Shown here: one piece after another, positions 1 to 8,863 of the stretch
How the letters are laid out: every line of letters starts with the position of its first letter
Numbering within the stretch: the stretch's first letter is position 1
Origin: Pseudomonas antarctica
GTDB lineage: Bacteria > Pseudomonadota > Gammaproteobacteria > Pseudomonadales > Pseudomonadaceae
Assembly (NCBI RefSeq): GCF_001647715.1
Contig: NZ_CP015600.1
Coordinates: 6,262,001-6,326,000 of the forward strand
Direction: 5' to 3'
DNA: 64,000 nt
Translations under genes and position numbers: made by a program
Notes under the pieces: generated by a model
Database searches by the model: none
Told to the model about the DNA's origin: nothing
Seen by the model: the letters and a program-made list of their open reading frames with translations, nothing else

Positions 1-44
1 CTCAGTCGGATTGGAACGCATGCTCTAGGAACAATGAAGATCCC

Positions 45-135
45 GTGTGGGAGCGGGCTTGCTCGCGAATGCGGTGGGTCAGTCAATATTTCCGTTAACT
101 GACACACCGTATTCGCGAGCAAGCCCGTACACATT
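45..135. repeat. REP doublet (inverted pair)
   Basis: Two arms of about 23-25 bases face each other: TGTGGGAGCGGGCTTGCTCG starting at 46, and its near-complement ending near 135, with a 2-base deletion in the right arm. They flank a short AT-rich centre with its own small inverted repeat. This is the extragenic palindrome type scattered through fluorescent Pseudomonas genomes. It lies just downstream of the MFS gene stop codon and could act as a 3' mRNA barrier. Confidence 0.85.
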
Positions 136-150
136 TGATCCCGTTTAAAA

Positions 151-1299
151 TCAGGCGGGCTGCGCAACGCCAAATGCGCCCTGACGCAGCAACAAAACCA
201 CCAGCCCCAGCGCGCCGGCAGCCATCAACAACGGCAATGCATGCCCATTGATCCACTGGCTGCCCGCACCGGCCACCAGCGGCCCGATCAGGCAACCGAT
301 GCCCCACAACTGCGCCACGTGAGCGTTGGCGCGCACCAGCGCGTCGTCGCGATAGCGCTCGCCAATCAGGATCAGCGACAACGTGAACAACCCGCCGGCG
401 CTGGCGCCGAAGATCACCCACACCGGCCAGATCAGCGGCGTGTGCAACAGCAGCGGAATCGCCAGGCTCGAGACCAGCAACAGCACCGCACAACTCAAGA
501 ACAGCGTGCGTCTCGGCAGGTAGTCAGCCAACGCGCCAATGGGCAATTGCAGCAGCGCATCGCCAACCACCACCGTACTGACCATGGCCAAGGCGATCTC
601 GGCGGTAAAGCCTTGTTGCAGGCAATACACTGGCAGCAGCGTCAGAATCATCGCCTCGAACGCAGCGAATAACGCCACCGCCCAGGCAATCGCGGGCAGG
701 CTCAGGCAAAAACGCCATAGATCGCCGAAGGTGACACTGAAGGAATCGGCCGTTGGCGCGCCGGAACGCCCCAGCAACAGCAGCGGCGCGACCATCAGCA
801 GGCCCACGCCCACCCAGAAACCGTAGTCATGGTCGGTGCCCAGCACGCCCAACAGCAGCGGGCCTGACAGTTGACTCAAGGCATAGCTGCAGCCATACAG
901 CGCCACCAATCGGCCACGCCACTGCTCCACCACCAACTGGTTGATCCAGCTTTCGCCGAGGATAAACACGATGGTCAGGATCACCCCGATCATCAGTCGC
1001 AGCACCAGCCACACCGGATAGCTGGGCAGGACCGCCAGCAACCCGATGGACACCGCGCCGGCCCACAAGCACAGACGCATCAGGTTGGCGGTGCCGAGCC
1101 ATGAGGCCATGCGACTGGAGACCTTCGCCCCCAGCAGCACGCCGAAGGCCGGCATGGCTGCCATCACACCAATGGCGAAACTGCCGTAGCCCCAGCCTTC
1201 GAGGCGCAGGGACACCAGCGGCATGCTGACGCCCAGGGCCAGGCCGACGCTGAGTACCGAAGCCAGGACGGCGAAATAAGTCGCCCAACGCATTTCCAC
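151..1299 (-). CDS. MFS-family permease
   Basis: The 382-residue protein is almost entirely hydrophobic and fits about 12 membrane helices with short loops. It has the MFS-style loop after helix 2 (GAKVSSRMASWLGTANLMR) and a matching charged loop after helix 8 (GALADYLPRRTLF), as expected for the two six-helix halves. It is an inner-membrane transporter whose substrate cannot be read from the sequence. The start codon is preceded by a good AGGAG; a second Met two codons later is possible. In P. aeruginosa a permease of this kind sits beside kauB, as here, which may hint at polyamine or amino-acid-derived substrates, but that is inference only. Confidence 0.85.
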   Translation of the reverse strand: MEMRWATYFAVLASVLSVGLALGVSMPLVSLRLEGWGYGSFAIGVMAAMPAFGVLLGAKVSSRMASWLGTANLMRLCLWAGAVSIGLLAVLPSYPVWLVLRLMIGVILTIVFILGESWINQLVVEQWRGRLVALYGCSYALSQLSGPLLLGVLGTDHDYGFWVGVGLLMVAPLLLLGRSGAPTADSFSVTFGDLWRFCLSLPAIAWAVALFAAFEAMILTLLPVYCLQQGFTAEIALAMVSTVVVGDALLQLPIGALADYLPRRTLFLSCAVLLLVSSLAIPLLLHTPLIWPVWVIFGASAGGLFTLSLILIGERYRDDALVRANAHVAQLWGIGCLIGPLVAGAGSQWINGHALPLLMAAGALGLVVLLLRQGAFGVAQPA

Positions 1300-1334
1300 G
1301 CTCCTGTGGATAATTTCCGAGGTTGCAAACGAAC

Positions 1335-1454
1335 TGTAGGAGCGAGCTTATGTGGGAGCCGGGCTTGCCCGCGATAGCAGATGCTTCGGTGTGTCCGTCA
1401 CACCTTGGCGCTGCTATCGCAGGCAGCCAGCTCACTCACAAGCTTGCTCCTACA
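1335..1454. repeat. nested REP doublets
   Basis: An outer inverted pair (TGTAGGAGCGAGCTTA at 1335-1350 and its near-complement at 1440-1454) encloses a second, different REP doublet. The inner pair begins TGTGGGAGCCGGGCTTGCCC at 1351 and its complementary arm runs 1411-1440. The element occupies the convergent-side gap between the aldehyde dehydrogenase stop and the MFS start. Confidence 0.85.
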
Positions 1455-1472
1455 GGGGATCAGCGGTGTTGC

Positions 1473-2966
1473 TTACAGCTTGATCCAGGTCGACTTCAAC
1501 TCGGTGTACTTGTCGAACGCATGCAGCGACTTGTCGCGACCGTTACCCGACTGCTTGAAGCCACCAAACGGCGCGGTCATGTCACCACCATCGTATTGGT
1601 TGACCCACACGCTACCGGCGCGCAGGGCCTTGGCGGTCAGGTGCGCCTTGGAGATGTCCGCCGTCCATACCGCTGCGGCCAGGCCGTATTGGGTGTCGTT
1701 GGCGATGGCGATGGCTTCTTCGGCACTGTCGAAGGTGATTACCGACAGGACGGGGCCAAAAATCTCTTCCTGAGCGATCTTCATGGCGTTGGTCACACCG
1801 TCAAAAATCGTCGGTTCCACGTAAGTACCGCCGGTTTCTTCCAGCGTGCGCTTGCCGCCCGCGACCAGTTTGGCGCCGTCGGCGTGGCCGGCTTCGATGT
1901 ACGACAGCACGGTGTTCATCTGCTGGGTGTCCACCAGTGCGCCGACGTTAGTCGCCGGGTCCAGCGGGTTGCCCGGCTTCCAGCCCTTGAGGGCCTCAAT
2001 CACCAGCGGCAGGAAGGTGTCCTTGATCGAACGCTCCACCAGCAGGCGCGAACCGGCGGTGCACACTTCGCCCTGGTTGAAGGCGATGGCGCCAGCGGCG
2101 GATTCGGCAGCGGCTTGCAAATCCGGCGCATCGGCAAACACGATGTTCGGGCTCTTGCCGCCGGCTTCCAGCCACACGCGCTTCATGTTCGACTCGCCGG
2201 AGCGAATCAACAGTTGCTTGGCAATCTTGGTGGAACCGGTGAACACCAGGGTGTCGACGTCCATGTGCAGCGCCAACGCGTTGCCCACGGTGTGGCCGTA
2301 ACCCGGCAGCACGTTGAGCACGCCTTTTGGAATACCGGCCTCAACGGCCAAAGCCGCGATTCGGATCGCGGTCAGCGGGGATTTTTCAGACGGCTTGAGG
2401 ATCACCGAGTTACCGGTGGACAGCGCCGGGCCGAGTTTCCAGCAGGCCATCATCAACGGGAAGTTCCACGGCACGATCGCGCCGACAACACCGACCGGCT
2501 CGCGAGTCACCAGACCCAGTTGATCATGCGGGGTGGCGGCAACTTCGTCGTAGATCTTGTCGATAGCCTCGCCGCTCCAGCTCAGCGCATTGGCTGCGCC
2601 AGGCACGTCAATTTCCAGGGAGTCGGTGATCGGCTTGCCCATGTCCAGGGTTTCAAGCAGCGCGAGCTCTTCGGCATTGGCCTTGAGCAACGCGGCGAAA
2701 CGGATCATGGTGGATTTGCGTTTGGCTGGCGCCAGGCGCGACCAGACACCGGAGTTGAACGTGGCGCGGGCATTCTCGACGGCACGCTGGGCGTCGGCGA
2801 CGTCACAGCTCGCAACGGTGGCCAGCAGGCGGCCATCGACCGGGCTGATGCATTCGAACGTGTCACCGGAAACAGCGGCGGTGTACTCGCCATTGATATA
2901 GGCGCGGCCTTCGATTTTCAGGTCCTTGGCGCGTTGTTCCCAGTCGGCACGGGTCAGGGTGGTCAT
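1473..2966 (-). CDS. kauB: NAD(P)+-dependent aldehyde dehydrogenase (KauB/PuuC type)
   Basis: This 497-residue cytosolic enzyme oxidises an aldehyde to the acid. The family landmarks are present: PWNF near 166-169, the FTGST nucleotide-binding turn at 242-246, the general base Glu267 in EAGGKSP, and the catalytic Cys302 in GEVCTAGSR. Length and N-terminus match the Pseudomonas KauB/PuuC group, which acts on 4-guanidinobutyraldehyde, gamma-glutamyl-aminobutyraldehyde and similar intermediates of arginine and polyamine breakdown. The neighbours (MFS gene below, cupin above, then rpmG-rpmB) resemble the P. aeruginosa kauB locus, but the transaminase gene normally alongside is missing. A strong AGGAGG precedes the ATG. 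The exact substrate is inferred. Confidence 0.85.
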   Translation of the reverse strand: MTTLTRADWEQRAKDLKIEGRAYINGEYTAAVSGDTFECISPVDGRLLATVASCDVADAQRAVENARATFNSGVWSRLAPAKRKSTMIRFAALLKANAEELALLETLDMGKPITDSLEIDVPGAANALSWSGEAIDKIYDEVAATPHDQLGLVTREPVGVVGAIVPWNFPLMMACWKLGPALSTGNSVILKPSEKSPLTAIRIAALAVEAGIPKGVLNVLPGYGHTVGNALALHMDVDTLVFTGSTKIAKQLLIRSGESNMKRVWLEAGGKSPNIVFADAPDLQAAAESAAGAIAFNQGEVCTAGSRLLVERSIKDTFLPLVIEALKGWKPGNPLDPATNVGALVDTQQMNTVLSYIEAGHADGAKLVAGGKRTLEETGGTYVEPTIFDGVTNAMKIAQEEIFGPVLSVITFDSAEEAIAIANDTQYGLAAAVWTADISKAHLTAKALRAGSVWVNQYDGGDMTAPFGGFKQSGNGRDKSLHAFDKYTELKSTWIKL

Positions 2967-3134
2967 GCGAGTGTCCTCCTCTTATTGAATACAAGGGCCA
3001 GGTGATGTCCCCCGGCAGCCTCAAAGAATTCTTGCCCGGCCAGCCTGCTGTTCGGCTCAAGGCAGCTGCCACCCTAAACCAGCGGCTGGGGATGTTTCAA
3101 TATATTTGACATAACGGCGGTAAACGCCCTTGCG

Positions 3135-3154
3135 ATGTTCATTTTAATAAACAT
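3135..3154. promoter_or_regulatory. candidate operator, AT-rich inverted repeat
   Basis: ATGTTCATT and AATAAACAT are near-perfect inverted half-sites (8 of 9 positions) separated by 2 bases, in the 230-base divergent gap between the aldehyde dehydrogenase and the cupin gene. A looser related sequence (ATGTTTCAA...TTTGACAT) lies at 3092-3112. A dimeric regulator could bind here and control both genes; no regulator gene is adjacent. Confidence 0.4.
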
Positions 3155-3196
3155 AGACTTTGAGCTCACCAACCCCAGGCCAGACGGGACACGCAC

Positions 3197-3559
3197 ATGA
3201 GCATCCAGGACATCGTCGACTTCAGCCAAGCCAACACCGCCCCAGACCGCTACCGTCCGGCCGCCGAGAAAATCCTCAAGGGCGATCCCGAACAAACCAT
3301 CTACAACCACTACAACAGTCCGTGCGGCCAGATGAGCGCGGGCGTGTGGGAAGGTGAAATCGGACAGTGGAAGGTCAATTACACGGAGCATGAGTACTGC
3401 GAGATTGTGCAGGGTGTTTCCGTGTTGCGGGATGCCGACGGCAACGCCAAGACTTTGCGCGCCGGCGACCGCTTCGTGATCCCCGCCGGGTTCAGCGGCA
3501 CCTGGGAAGTGCTGGAGCCGTGCCGCAAGATCTACGTGGTGTTCGAACAGAAAGCCTGA
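3197..3559 (+). CDS. cupin-domain protein (DUF861 type)
   Basis: This 120-residue protein is a single small beta-barrel. The recognisable cupin_3/DUF861 core includes GVWEGEIGQWKVNYTEHEYCEI, the expected turn before RAGDRFVIPAGFSGTWEV, and a short C-terminal strand. The His and Glu residues of TEHEYCE are where a metal would be held. Related proteins include ureidoglycine-type enzymes and many uncharacterised cupins, so the reaction is unknown. It is transcribed divergently from the aldehyde dehydrogenase and ends just before a terminator shared with rpmG. A role in the same amine or aldehyde catabolism is plausible but not shown. Confidence 0.8.
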   Translation: MSIQDIVDFSQANTAPDRYRPAAEKILKGDPEQTIYNHYNSPCGQMSAGVWEGEIGQWKVNYTEHEYCEIVQGVSVLRDADGNAKTLRAGDRFVIPAGFSGTWEVLEPCRKIYVVFEQKA

Positions 3560-3575
3560 TCAAGAAATCACAGGC

Positions 3576-3612
3576 AAAAAAAAGCCCGCATCGTGAGATA
3601 CGGGCTTTTTTT
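3576..3612. terminator. bidirectional intrinsic terminator
   Basis: A stem AGCCCGCATC / GATACGGGCT (one mismatch, loop GTGA) is flanked by an A-run on the left and a T-run on the right. It can therefore stop transcription of the cupin gene rightward and of rpmB-rpmG leftward. Confidence 0.85.
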
Positions 3613-3630
3613 CACAAGGAAGAAAATCAA

Positions 3631-3786
3631 TTACTTGATTTTGCCTTCTTTGTAGATCACGTGCTTGCGAACGCGCGGGTCGAACATTTTCTTTTCGAGC
3701 TTGTCCGGGGTAGTACGCTTGTTCTTGTCGGTAGTGTAGAAGTGACCAGTACCGGCGCTAGAGATCATTCGAATCAATTCACGCAT
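3631..3786 (-). CDS. rpmG: 50S ribosomal protein L33
   Basis: The gene encodes 51 residues beginning [19 protein letters not shown] and ending [11 protein letters not shown], the usual length and sequence of bacterial L33. It lacks the CxxC pairs of zinc-binding L33 versions, so this is the zinc-independent (C-minus) form. It lies 11 bases downstream of rpmB in the same leftward operon and ends just before the shared terminator. It is a small structural protein of the large subunit near the E site. Confidence 0.97.
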   Translation of the reverse strand: MRELIRMISSAGTGHFYTTDKNKRTTPDKLEKKMFDPRVRKHVIYKEGKIK

Positions 3787-3797
3787 GATAAAGCTCC

Positions 3798-4031
3798 TTA
3801 GATCTTGCCAGCGGCGCGGATTTCGGCCAGCACGACAGTGATGCCACGCTTGTCGATGATACGCATGCCTTTGGCAGATACACGCAGGCGAACAAAACGT
3901 TTCTCTTCTTCAACCCAGAAGCGGTGATGCTGCAGGTTCGGCAGGAAACGACGACGGGTTTTGTTATTTGCGTGGGAAATGTTATTCCCAGTCACCGGAC
4001 CCTTACCGGTAACTTGACAGACTCTCGACAT
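3798..4031 (-). CDS. rpmB: 50S ribosomal protein L28
   Basis: The 77-residue basic protein has the standard L28 signature at its N-terminus ([19 protein letters not shown]) and the typical RRFLPNLQ and GMRIIDKRG segments. It is the first gene of the rpmB-rpmG operon, the conserved arrangement in gammaproteobacteria. Transcription probably starts from the promoter at 4180-4208, giving a leader of about 140 bases. Confidence 0.98.
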   Translation of the reverse strand: MSRVCQVTGKGPVTGNNISHANNKTRRRFLPNLQHHRFWVEEEKRFVRLRVSAKGMRIIDKRGITVVLAEIRAAGKI

Positions 4032-4179
4032 GCCTCAGCCCTCTAAAACCACATGCCCAACCCGGCATGGGTTGGCCGCTTAATCTCTCAGTCATTTGGC
4101 GCCAGGCGCCGCGTTTCTTTAGGGTCTTACCGGCTACACCTACTAGCGAAGGAACCGGGCCCCTAGAAAAGAGCGCTGC

Positions 4180-4208
4180 TTTATACCAGAAAGACCCTAG
4201 TGCAACAA
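4180..4208 (-). promoter_or_regulatory. sigma-70-like promoter of rpmB-rpmG
   Basis: On the minus strand, TTGTTG (4203-4208) and TATAAA (4180-4185) are separated by exactly 17 bases, a good housekeeping-type match. It points leftward into rpmB. Confidence 0.6.
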
Positions 4209-4490
4209 CAGCCCGTGTGTTTTTACCGGCATAAATCTTGGCGACAGACGCCTGAACCGTTGCCAGGAGGGGCCGCTGTAACAGCCGACCGCTCGTCGCA
4301 CAGAATGATTTACAGCGCCCCGCAGGCACAATGAAGTGCACGGCGAAACGCGCTGAGGCGCCATCAAAACAGCATTTGCGCCAAAAGCACAGGCAAAAAT
4401 GGGCTAGTCATTTATCAAACAGACCACTACGGTAGGCTTTTTCCAGACTGCACTCGCAGATGGGCCTTCGATCTGCAAAGGAAACCGAAT
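4209..4490. other. intergenic region, no gene seen
   Basis: Together with the rpmB leader, this makes a 459-base gap between rpmB and the solute-binding protein gene. I see no coding sequence with a plausible start, no hairpin with a T-run and no repeat. The right part must hold the promoter of the downstream gene, but I found no convincing -35/-10 pair. Confidence 0.5.
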
Positions 4491-6083
4491 ATGCGCCTCG
4501 CTGCCCTACCGCTATTGCTAGCCCCTCTATTTATCGCGCCGCTGGCCCAAGCCGCCACCAGTTTGAGCGTTTGCACCGAGGCCAGCCCCGAAGGGTTCGA
4601 TGTGGTGCAGTACAACTCCCTGACCACCACCAATGCCTCGGCCGATGTACTGATGAATCGCCTGGTGGACTACGACGCCGTCAGCGGCAAGCTGGTGCCG
4701 AGCCTCGCAGACAGCTGGGAAGTGTCGCCGGATGGCCTGACCTATACCTTCAAGCTGCACCCGGGGGTTAAATTCCACCGTACCGACTATTTCACCCCGA
4801 GCCGCACCCTGACCGCCGAAGACGTGCGCTTCAGCTTTGAACGCATGCTCGACCCCGCCAACCCGTGGCACAAGATCGCCCAGAGCGGCTTCCCGCATGC
4901 GCAGTCTCTGCAACTGCCGACGCTGGTCAAGAAGATCGACGCCCTCGACCCGCTGACCGTGCGCTTCACCCTCGATCACGCCGACTCGACCTTCCTCGCC
5001 ACTCTCAGCATGGGCTTTGCCTCGATCTACCCGGCCGAGTACGCCGATAAACTGCTCAAGGCCGGTACGCCCGAAAAGCTCAACAGCCAACCGATCGGCA
5101 CCGGACCGTTCGTTTTTGTGCGTTTCCAGAAAGATGCTGTCGTGCGTTACAAAGCCAACCCGGATTACTTCGCCGGCAAACCGGCTGTGGATAACTTGCT
5201 CTTCGCCATTACGCCGGATGCCAACGTGCGCCTGCAGAAACTGCACCGTGATGAGTGCCAGATCGCGCTGTCGCCCAAGCCGCTGGATGTGGGTGAAGCA
5301 GAGAAAGATCCCGCGCTCAAAGTAGAAAAAACACCAGCCTTCATGACCGCATTCGTTGCGATCAATAGCCAGCACCCGCCGCTGGACAAGCCCGAAGTGC
5401 GGCAGGCGATCAACCTGGCCTTCGACAAGAACAGCTACCTGAAAGCCGTATTTGAAGGCACCGCCGAAGCAGCCAATGGCATTTACCCACCAAATACCTG
5501 GAGCTATGCCAAGGACTTGCCGGGTTATCCACAGGACATCGCCAAAGCCAAGGCGCTGTTGGACCGGGCCGGCCTCAAGAATGGTTTCAAGACCACCCTC
5601 TGGACTCGACCCACCGGAAGCCTGCTGAACCCCAACCCTAACCTGGGCGCACAGCTGTTGCAGGCGGACCTCGCCAAAATCGGCATCCAGGCAGAGATCC
5701 GTGTGATCGAGTGGGGCGAGCTGATTCGCCGCGCCAAAGCCGGTGAGCATGACCTGCTGTTCATGGGTTGGGCCGGCGATAACGGCGACCCGGATAACTT
5801 CCTGACCCCGCAATTCTCCTGCGCGGCAGTGAAATCCGGCACCAACTTCGCCCGCTACTGCGACCCAACCCTGGACAAACTGATCAGCGCCGGCAAGACC
5901 ACCAGCGAGCAAGGTGTGCGCAGCAAGCTGTATCAACAGGCCCAGGCACAGATCCAGCAGCAGGCTTTATGGCTACCGCTTGCGCACCCTACGGCGTTCG
6001 CTCTGGCGCGCAAGAATGTCGAGGGATACCAGGTGAGCCCGTTTGGACGCCAGGACTTCTCCAAGGTCAGCGTCAAGCCTTGA
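4491..6083 (+). CDS. peptide-type ABC transporter solute-binding protein (SBP family 5)
   Basis: This 530-residue periplasmic protein has a clear N-terminal signal (hydrophobic LPLLLAPLFIAPLAQAA, cleavage after AQA). The family-5 (DppA/OppA/SapA) fold is visible in YNSLTTTNASADVLMNRL, the WEVSPDGLTYTFKLHPGVKFH block, and the repeated small domains up to FLTPQFSCAAVKSGTNFARY. It captures a peptide or similar ligand and hands it to an ABC permease. No permease or ATPase gene is adjacent, so it is an orphan that must share another locus's transporter. A lone gene of the same type stands at the same place in P. aeruginosa. Confidence 0.9.
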   Translation: MRLAALPLLLAPLFIAPLAQAATSLSVCTEASPEGFDVVQYNSLTTTNASADVLMNRLVDYDAVSGKLVPSLADSWEVSPDGLTYTFKLHPGVKFHRTDYFTPSRTLTAEDVRFSFERMLDPANPWHKIAQSGFPHAQSLQLPTLVKKIDALDPLTVRFTLDHADSTFLATLSMGFASIYPAEYADKLLKAGTPEKLNSQPIGTGPFVFVRFQKDAVVRYKANPDYFAGKPAVDNLLFAITPDANVRLQKLHRDECQIALSPKPLDVGEAEKDPALKVEKTPAFMTAFVAINSQHPPLDKPEVRQAINLAFDKNSYLKAVFEGTAEAANGIYPPNTWSYAKDLPGYPQDIAKAKALLDRAGLKNGFKTTLWTRPTGSLLNPNPNLGAQLLQADLAKIGIQAEIRVIEWGELIRRAKAGEHDLLFMGWAGDNGDPDNFLTPQFSCAAVKSGTNFARYCDPTLDKLISAGKTTSEQGVRSKLYQQAQAQIQQQALWLPLAHPTAFALARKNVEGYQVSPFGRQDFSKVSVKP

Positions 6084-6089
6084 AAACCT

Positions 6090-6112
6090 GCCCCGCCCTA
6101 ATGGGGCGGGGC
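6090..6112. terminator. GC-rich hairpin between convergent genes
   Basis: A perfect 9-base-pair stem (GCCCCGCCC / GGGCGGGGC) with loop TAATG lies between the convergent solute-binding protein gene and radC. There is no T-run, so it may act as a weak bidirectional terminator or as a 3'-end stabiliser. Confidence 0.5.
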
Positions 6113-6786
6113 TACATCCATCCATATTCCGCCATCGACAGCGGGTCACCGTCGCCCACAATGATGTGATCCAGCACCCGCACATCCACGACTTCCAACG
6201 CCTTTTGCAGCAACTTGGTTAATTTTCGATCAGCCGCACTCGGCTCGACACTCCCTGATGGGTGGTTATGGCACAGGATCAACGCTGCCGCGTTGTATGC
6301 AAGCGCACGCTTGACCACCTGGCGGGGGTAAACGATGGCGGTGTCGATGGTGCCCTCAAACAACGCCTCGAAGCCCAGCACCCGATGTTTTGAGTCGAGA
6401 AACAGGCAGCCGAAGATCTCGTGGGGCTCATGACGTAAGAGCGCCTTGAGGTAGTCACGCACGGCCAGCGGACTCTCCAATACCGAATCGCTACGCAGGC
6501 GCTCGGCCAGGTGGCGCCGAGACATTTCCAGCACCGCCTGCAACTGTGCAAACTTCGCCGGCCCCAACCCCAAATGCTGGATGAACAGCGTCTGGCTGGC
6601 CTCCAACAACGGTCGAAGGCCGCCGAATTGCGCCAAGAGATGGCGCGCCAGATCCACCGCACTTCTGCCCGAAACCCCAGTGCGCAGGAAGATTGCCAAC
6701 AACTCGGCATCGGACAGACTCGCCGCGCCCCACTCCAAAAGTTTCTCCCGTGGACGTTCAGCCACAGGCCAATCGCGAATACTCAT
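6112..6786 (-). CDS. radC: RadC family JAB/MPN-domain protein
   Basis: The 224-residue protein has an N-terminal helix-hairpin-helix-like region (residues 1-100) and a C-terminal MPN/JAMM domain with the zinc motif HNHPSG at 173-178 and the partner Asp near 186. RadC is historically linked to DNA repair, but its real function is unresolved; the metal motif suggests a hydrolase. It is divergent from coaBC, as in other pseudomonads. Confidence 0.95.
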   Translation of the reverse strand: MSIRDWPVAERPREKLLEWGAASLSDAELLAIFLRTGVSGRSAVDLARHLLAQFGGLRPLLEASQTLFIQHLGLGPAKFAQLQAVLEMSRRHLAERLRSDSVLESPLAVRDYLKALLRHEPHEIFGCLFLDSKHRVLGFEALFEGTIDTAIVYPRQVVKRALAYNAAALILCHNHPSGSVEPSAADRKLTKLLQKALEVVDVRVLDHIIVGDGDPLSMAEYGWM

Positions 6787-6929
6787 CCCACCTCCGTGTG
6801 CATGTGCGCCGCTGTTGCCCGACGGTCGCTGTGTTATCTTAAGCCCTCTTTTTTGCGTGCGATTTCACCTGGGGAGGGGGCATCGCAGGCGTCACTGAAC
6901 TGGCATCACTGAACTGGAAAGGCAAACCA

Positions 6930-8138
6930 ATGCAGCGTCTGTATCGGAAACGCATCGTTCTCGGCGTCGGCGGCGGCATTGCCGCCTACAAGAGCGCAGA
7001 GCTGGTTCGCAGGCTCCTGGACCAAGGCGCCGAAGTGCGCGTGGTCATGACACGCGGTGGCAGTGAGTTCATCACCCCACTGACCATGCAAGCCCTGTCC
7101 GGCCACCCGGTTCACCTGGACCTGCTGGACCCGGCGGCCGAAGCCGCCATGGGCCATATCGAGCTGGCCAAATGGGCTGACCTGGTGCTGATCGCCCCAG
7201 CCACTGCCGACCTGATCGCGCGCCTGGCCCAAGGCATTGCCGATGACCTGCTGACCACACTGGTACTGGCCACCGACGCTACCGTCGCCATCGCTCCGGC
7301 CATGAACCAGGCCATGTGGCGCGACCCGGCCACCCAGGCCAACACCCAGCTCCTGCAAAGCCGTGGCCTCAAAGTGTTCGGCCCGGCCTCCGGCAGCCAG
7401 GCCTGCGGCGATGTGGGCATGGGCCGCATGCTCGAAGCCACCGACCTGGCGCAGTGCGCCGCAGAGTGCTTCCAGCACCTGGCACTCACCGGCAAACATG
7501 TACTGATCACCGCTGGCCCGACCCAGGAAAACATCGACCCGGTGCGTTACATCACCAACCATAGCTCAGGAAAAATGGGTTTTGCCTTGGCCGAAGCCGC
7601 GGTTGAGGCAGGCGCACGCGTCACCCTCATCACCGGTCCGGTGCACTTGCCAACCCCCGATCGCGTCACGCGAATCGACGTAGTCAGCGCCAGGGACATG
7701 TTGGCGGCCTGTGAAGCAGCCATTCCCTGCGACCTGTTTATCGCCTCGGCAGCGGTTGCAGACTACCGCCCGGAAGTCGTCGCCCCGCAAAAGCTTAAGA
7801 AAGACCCTACAAGCGGCGACGGCCTGCTCCTGCAAATGGTGCGCAACCCGGACATTCTGGCGACCATCGCCACCCGCCCGGACCGGCCATTCAGTGTCGG
7901 CTTCGCGGCCGAGACCGAGCACCTGCTCGACTATGCCGCACGCAAATTGAAAGACAAAAACCTCGACCTGATCGTTGCCAATGATGTCGCAAACCCGAGC
8001 ATCGGCTTCAACAGTGAGGAAAATGCTATCAGCGTGATCGACCGCGAGTTGCACGCCACCGTTTTCGCCCAGACCAGCAAAGGCAAGATTGCCCGCCAAC
8101 TGATCTCATTTATCGCCCAACGGCTGAACCAGGTTTAA
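6930..8138 (+). CDS. coaBC: bifunctional phosphopantothenoylcysteine decarboxylase / phosphopantothenate-cysteine ligase
   Basis: The 402-residue enzyme carries out two steps of coenzyme A synthesis. The N-terminal CoaC flavoprotein half (about residues 1-190) shows [12 protein letters not shown], the active-site His in [18 protein letters not shown], and the catalytic Cys in [12 protein letters not shown]. The C-terminal CoaB half starts at [16 protein letters not shown] and includes SSGKMG and [10 protein letters not shown]. It is the first gene of the coaBC-dut-(algC-argB) run; dut starts 5 bases after its stop. Confidence 0.97.
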   Translation: MQRLYRKRIVLGVGGGIAAYKSAELVRRLLDQGAEVRVVMTRGGSEFITPLTMQALSGHPVHLDLLDPAAEAAMGHIELAKWADLVLIAPATADLIARLAQGIADDLLTTLVLATDATVAIAPAMNQAMWRDPATQANTQLLQSRGLKVFGPASGSQACGDVGMGRMLEATDLAQCAAECFQHLALTGKHVLITAGPTQENIDPVRYITNHSSGKMGFALAEAAVEAGARVTLITGPVHLPTPDRVTRIDVVSARDMLAACEAAIPCDLFIASAAVADYRPEVVAPQKLKKDPTSGDGLLLQMVRNPDILATIATRPDRPFSVGFAAETEHLLDYAARKLKDKNLDLIVANDVANPSIGFNSEENAISVIDRELHATVFAQTSKGKIARQLISFIAQRLNQV

Positions 8139-8143
8139 TTTAC

Positions 8144-8599
8144 ATGCACGCTTTGCAAGCCAAGATCCTCGACCCACGCATCGGCAACGAATTCCCGCTG
8201 CCGGCCTACGCCACACCGGGCTCCGCCGGCCTGGACCTGCGCGCCATGCTCAAGCAGGACACGGTCCTTGAGCCGGGCCAGACGCTCCTCATCCCTACCG
8301 GCCTGTCGATCTACGTCGGCGACCCTGGCCTGGCGGCGTTGATCCTGCCGCGCTCCGGCCTGGGCCACAAACACGGCATCGTGCTGGGCAACCTTGTGGG
8401 CCTGATCGACTCGGATTACCAGGGCGAACTGATGGTGTCGTGCTGGAACCGTGGCAACACCTCGTTCAACATCGCCGTCGGCGAGCGCATCGCCCAATTG
8501 GTGCTGGTGCCGGTGGTACAGGCGCACTTCGAACTGGTACAGGCGTTCGACGAGACTCAACGCGGCGCAGGTGGTTTTGGGCATTCCGGCAGCCACTGA
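8144..8599 (+). CDS. dut: deoxyuridine 5'-triphosphate nucleotidohydrolase
   Basis: The 151-residue trimeric dUTPase converts dUTP to dUMP and pyrophosphate, keeping uracil out of DNA and supplying thymidylate synthesis. All five family motifs are visible: [26 protein letters not shown], the [11 protein letters not shown] metal/substrate Asp region, GERIAQLV, and the C-terminal [12 protein letters not shown] lid. It is tightly linked to coaBC and probably cotranscribed. Confidence 0.97.
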   Translation: MHALQAKILDPRIGNEFPLPAYATPGSAGLDLRAMLKQDTVLEPGQTLLIPTGLSIYVGDPGLAALILPRSGLGHKHGIVLGNLVGLIDSDYQGELMVSCWNRGNTSFNIAVGERIAQLVLVPVVQAHFELVQAFDETQRGAGGFGHSGSH

Positions 8600-8610
8600 C
8601 TAAGCTGAAT

Positions 8611-8636
8611 CTTGCCGGACGCAGTTGTCCGGCAAG
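8611..8636. terminator. perfect hairpin downstream of dut
   Basis: CTTGCCGGAC and GTCCGGCAAG form a perfect 10-base-pair stem with a 6-base loop, 12 bases after the dut stop codon. No T-run follows, so it is either a Rho-assisted terminator or an mRNA-stabilising structure separating coaBC-dut from algC. Confidence 0.5.
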
Positions 8637-8863
8637 ACGCCACCGCATGGCTATTCAGGATGAAGAATGCGCGGATTTATTCAGCGAGATTTCTACAACA
8701 AAATCAAAAGTTTACGCGACAGACCAAACGGAGCCAGCACTCCGATGGCACTTTTACACCACGAACTCTCTGCCGAAAACGCCGTCTTACCCTTCAGTTT
8801 GAGCCTGCCGGTCAGCCACTTTAAGGCCAGCCTTGCCCCCTTCAGATGGAGTTTCCCCCCGCG

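Noticed and set aside
4003..4341. Minus-strand open frame of 112 codons upstream of rpmB
   Set aside because: It overlaps the rpmB start and the likely rpmB promoter, has atypical composition and no ribosome site.
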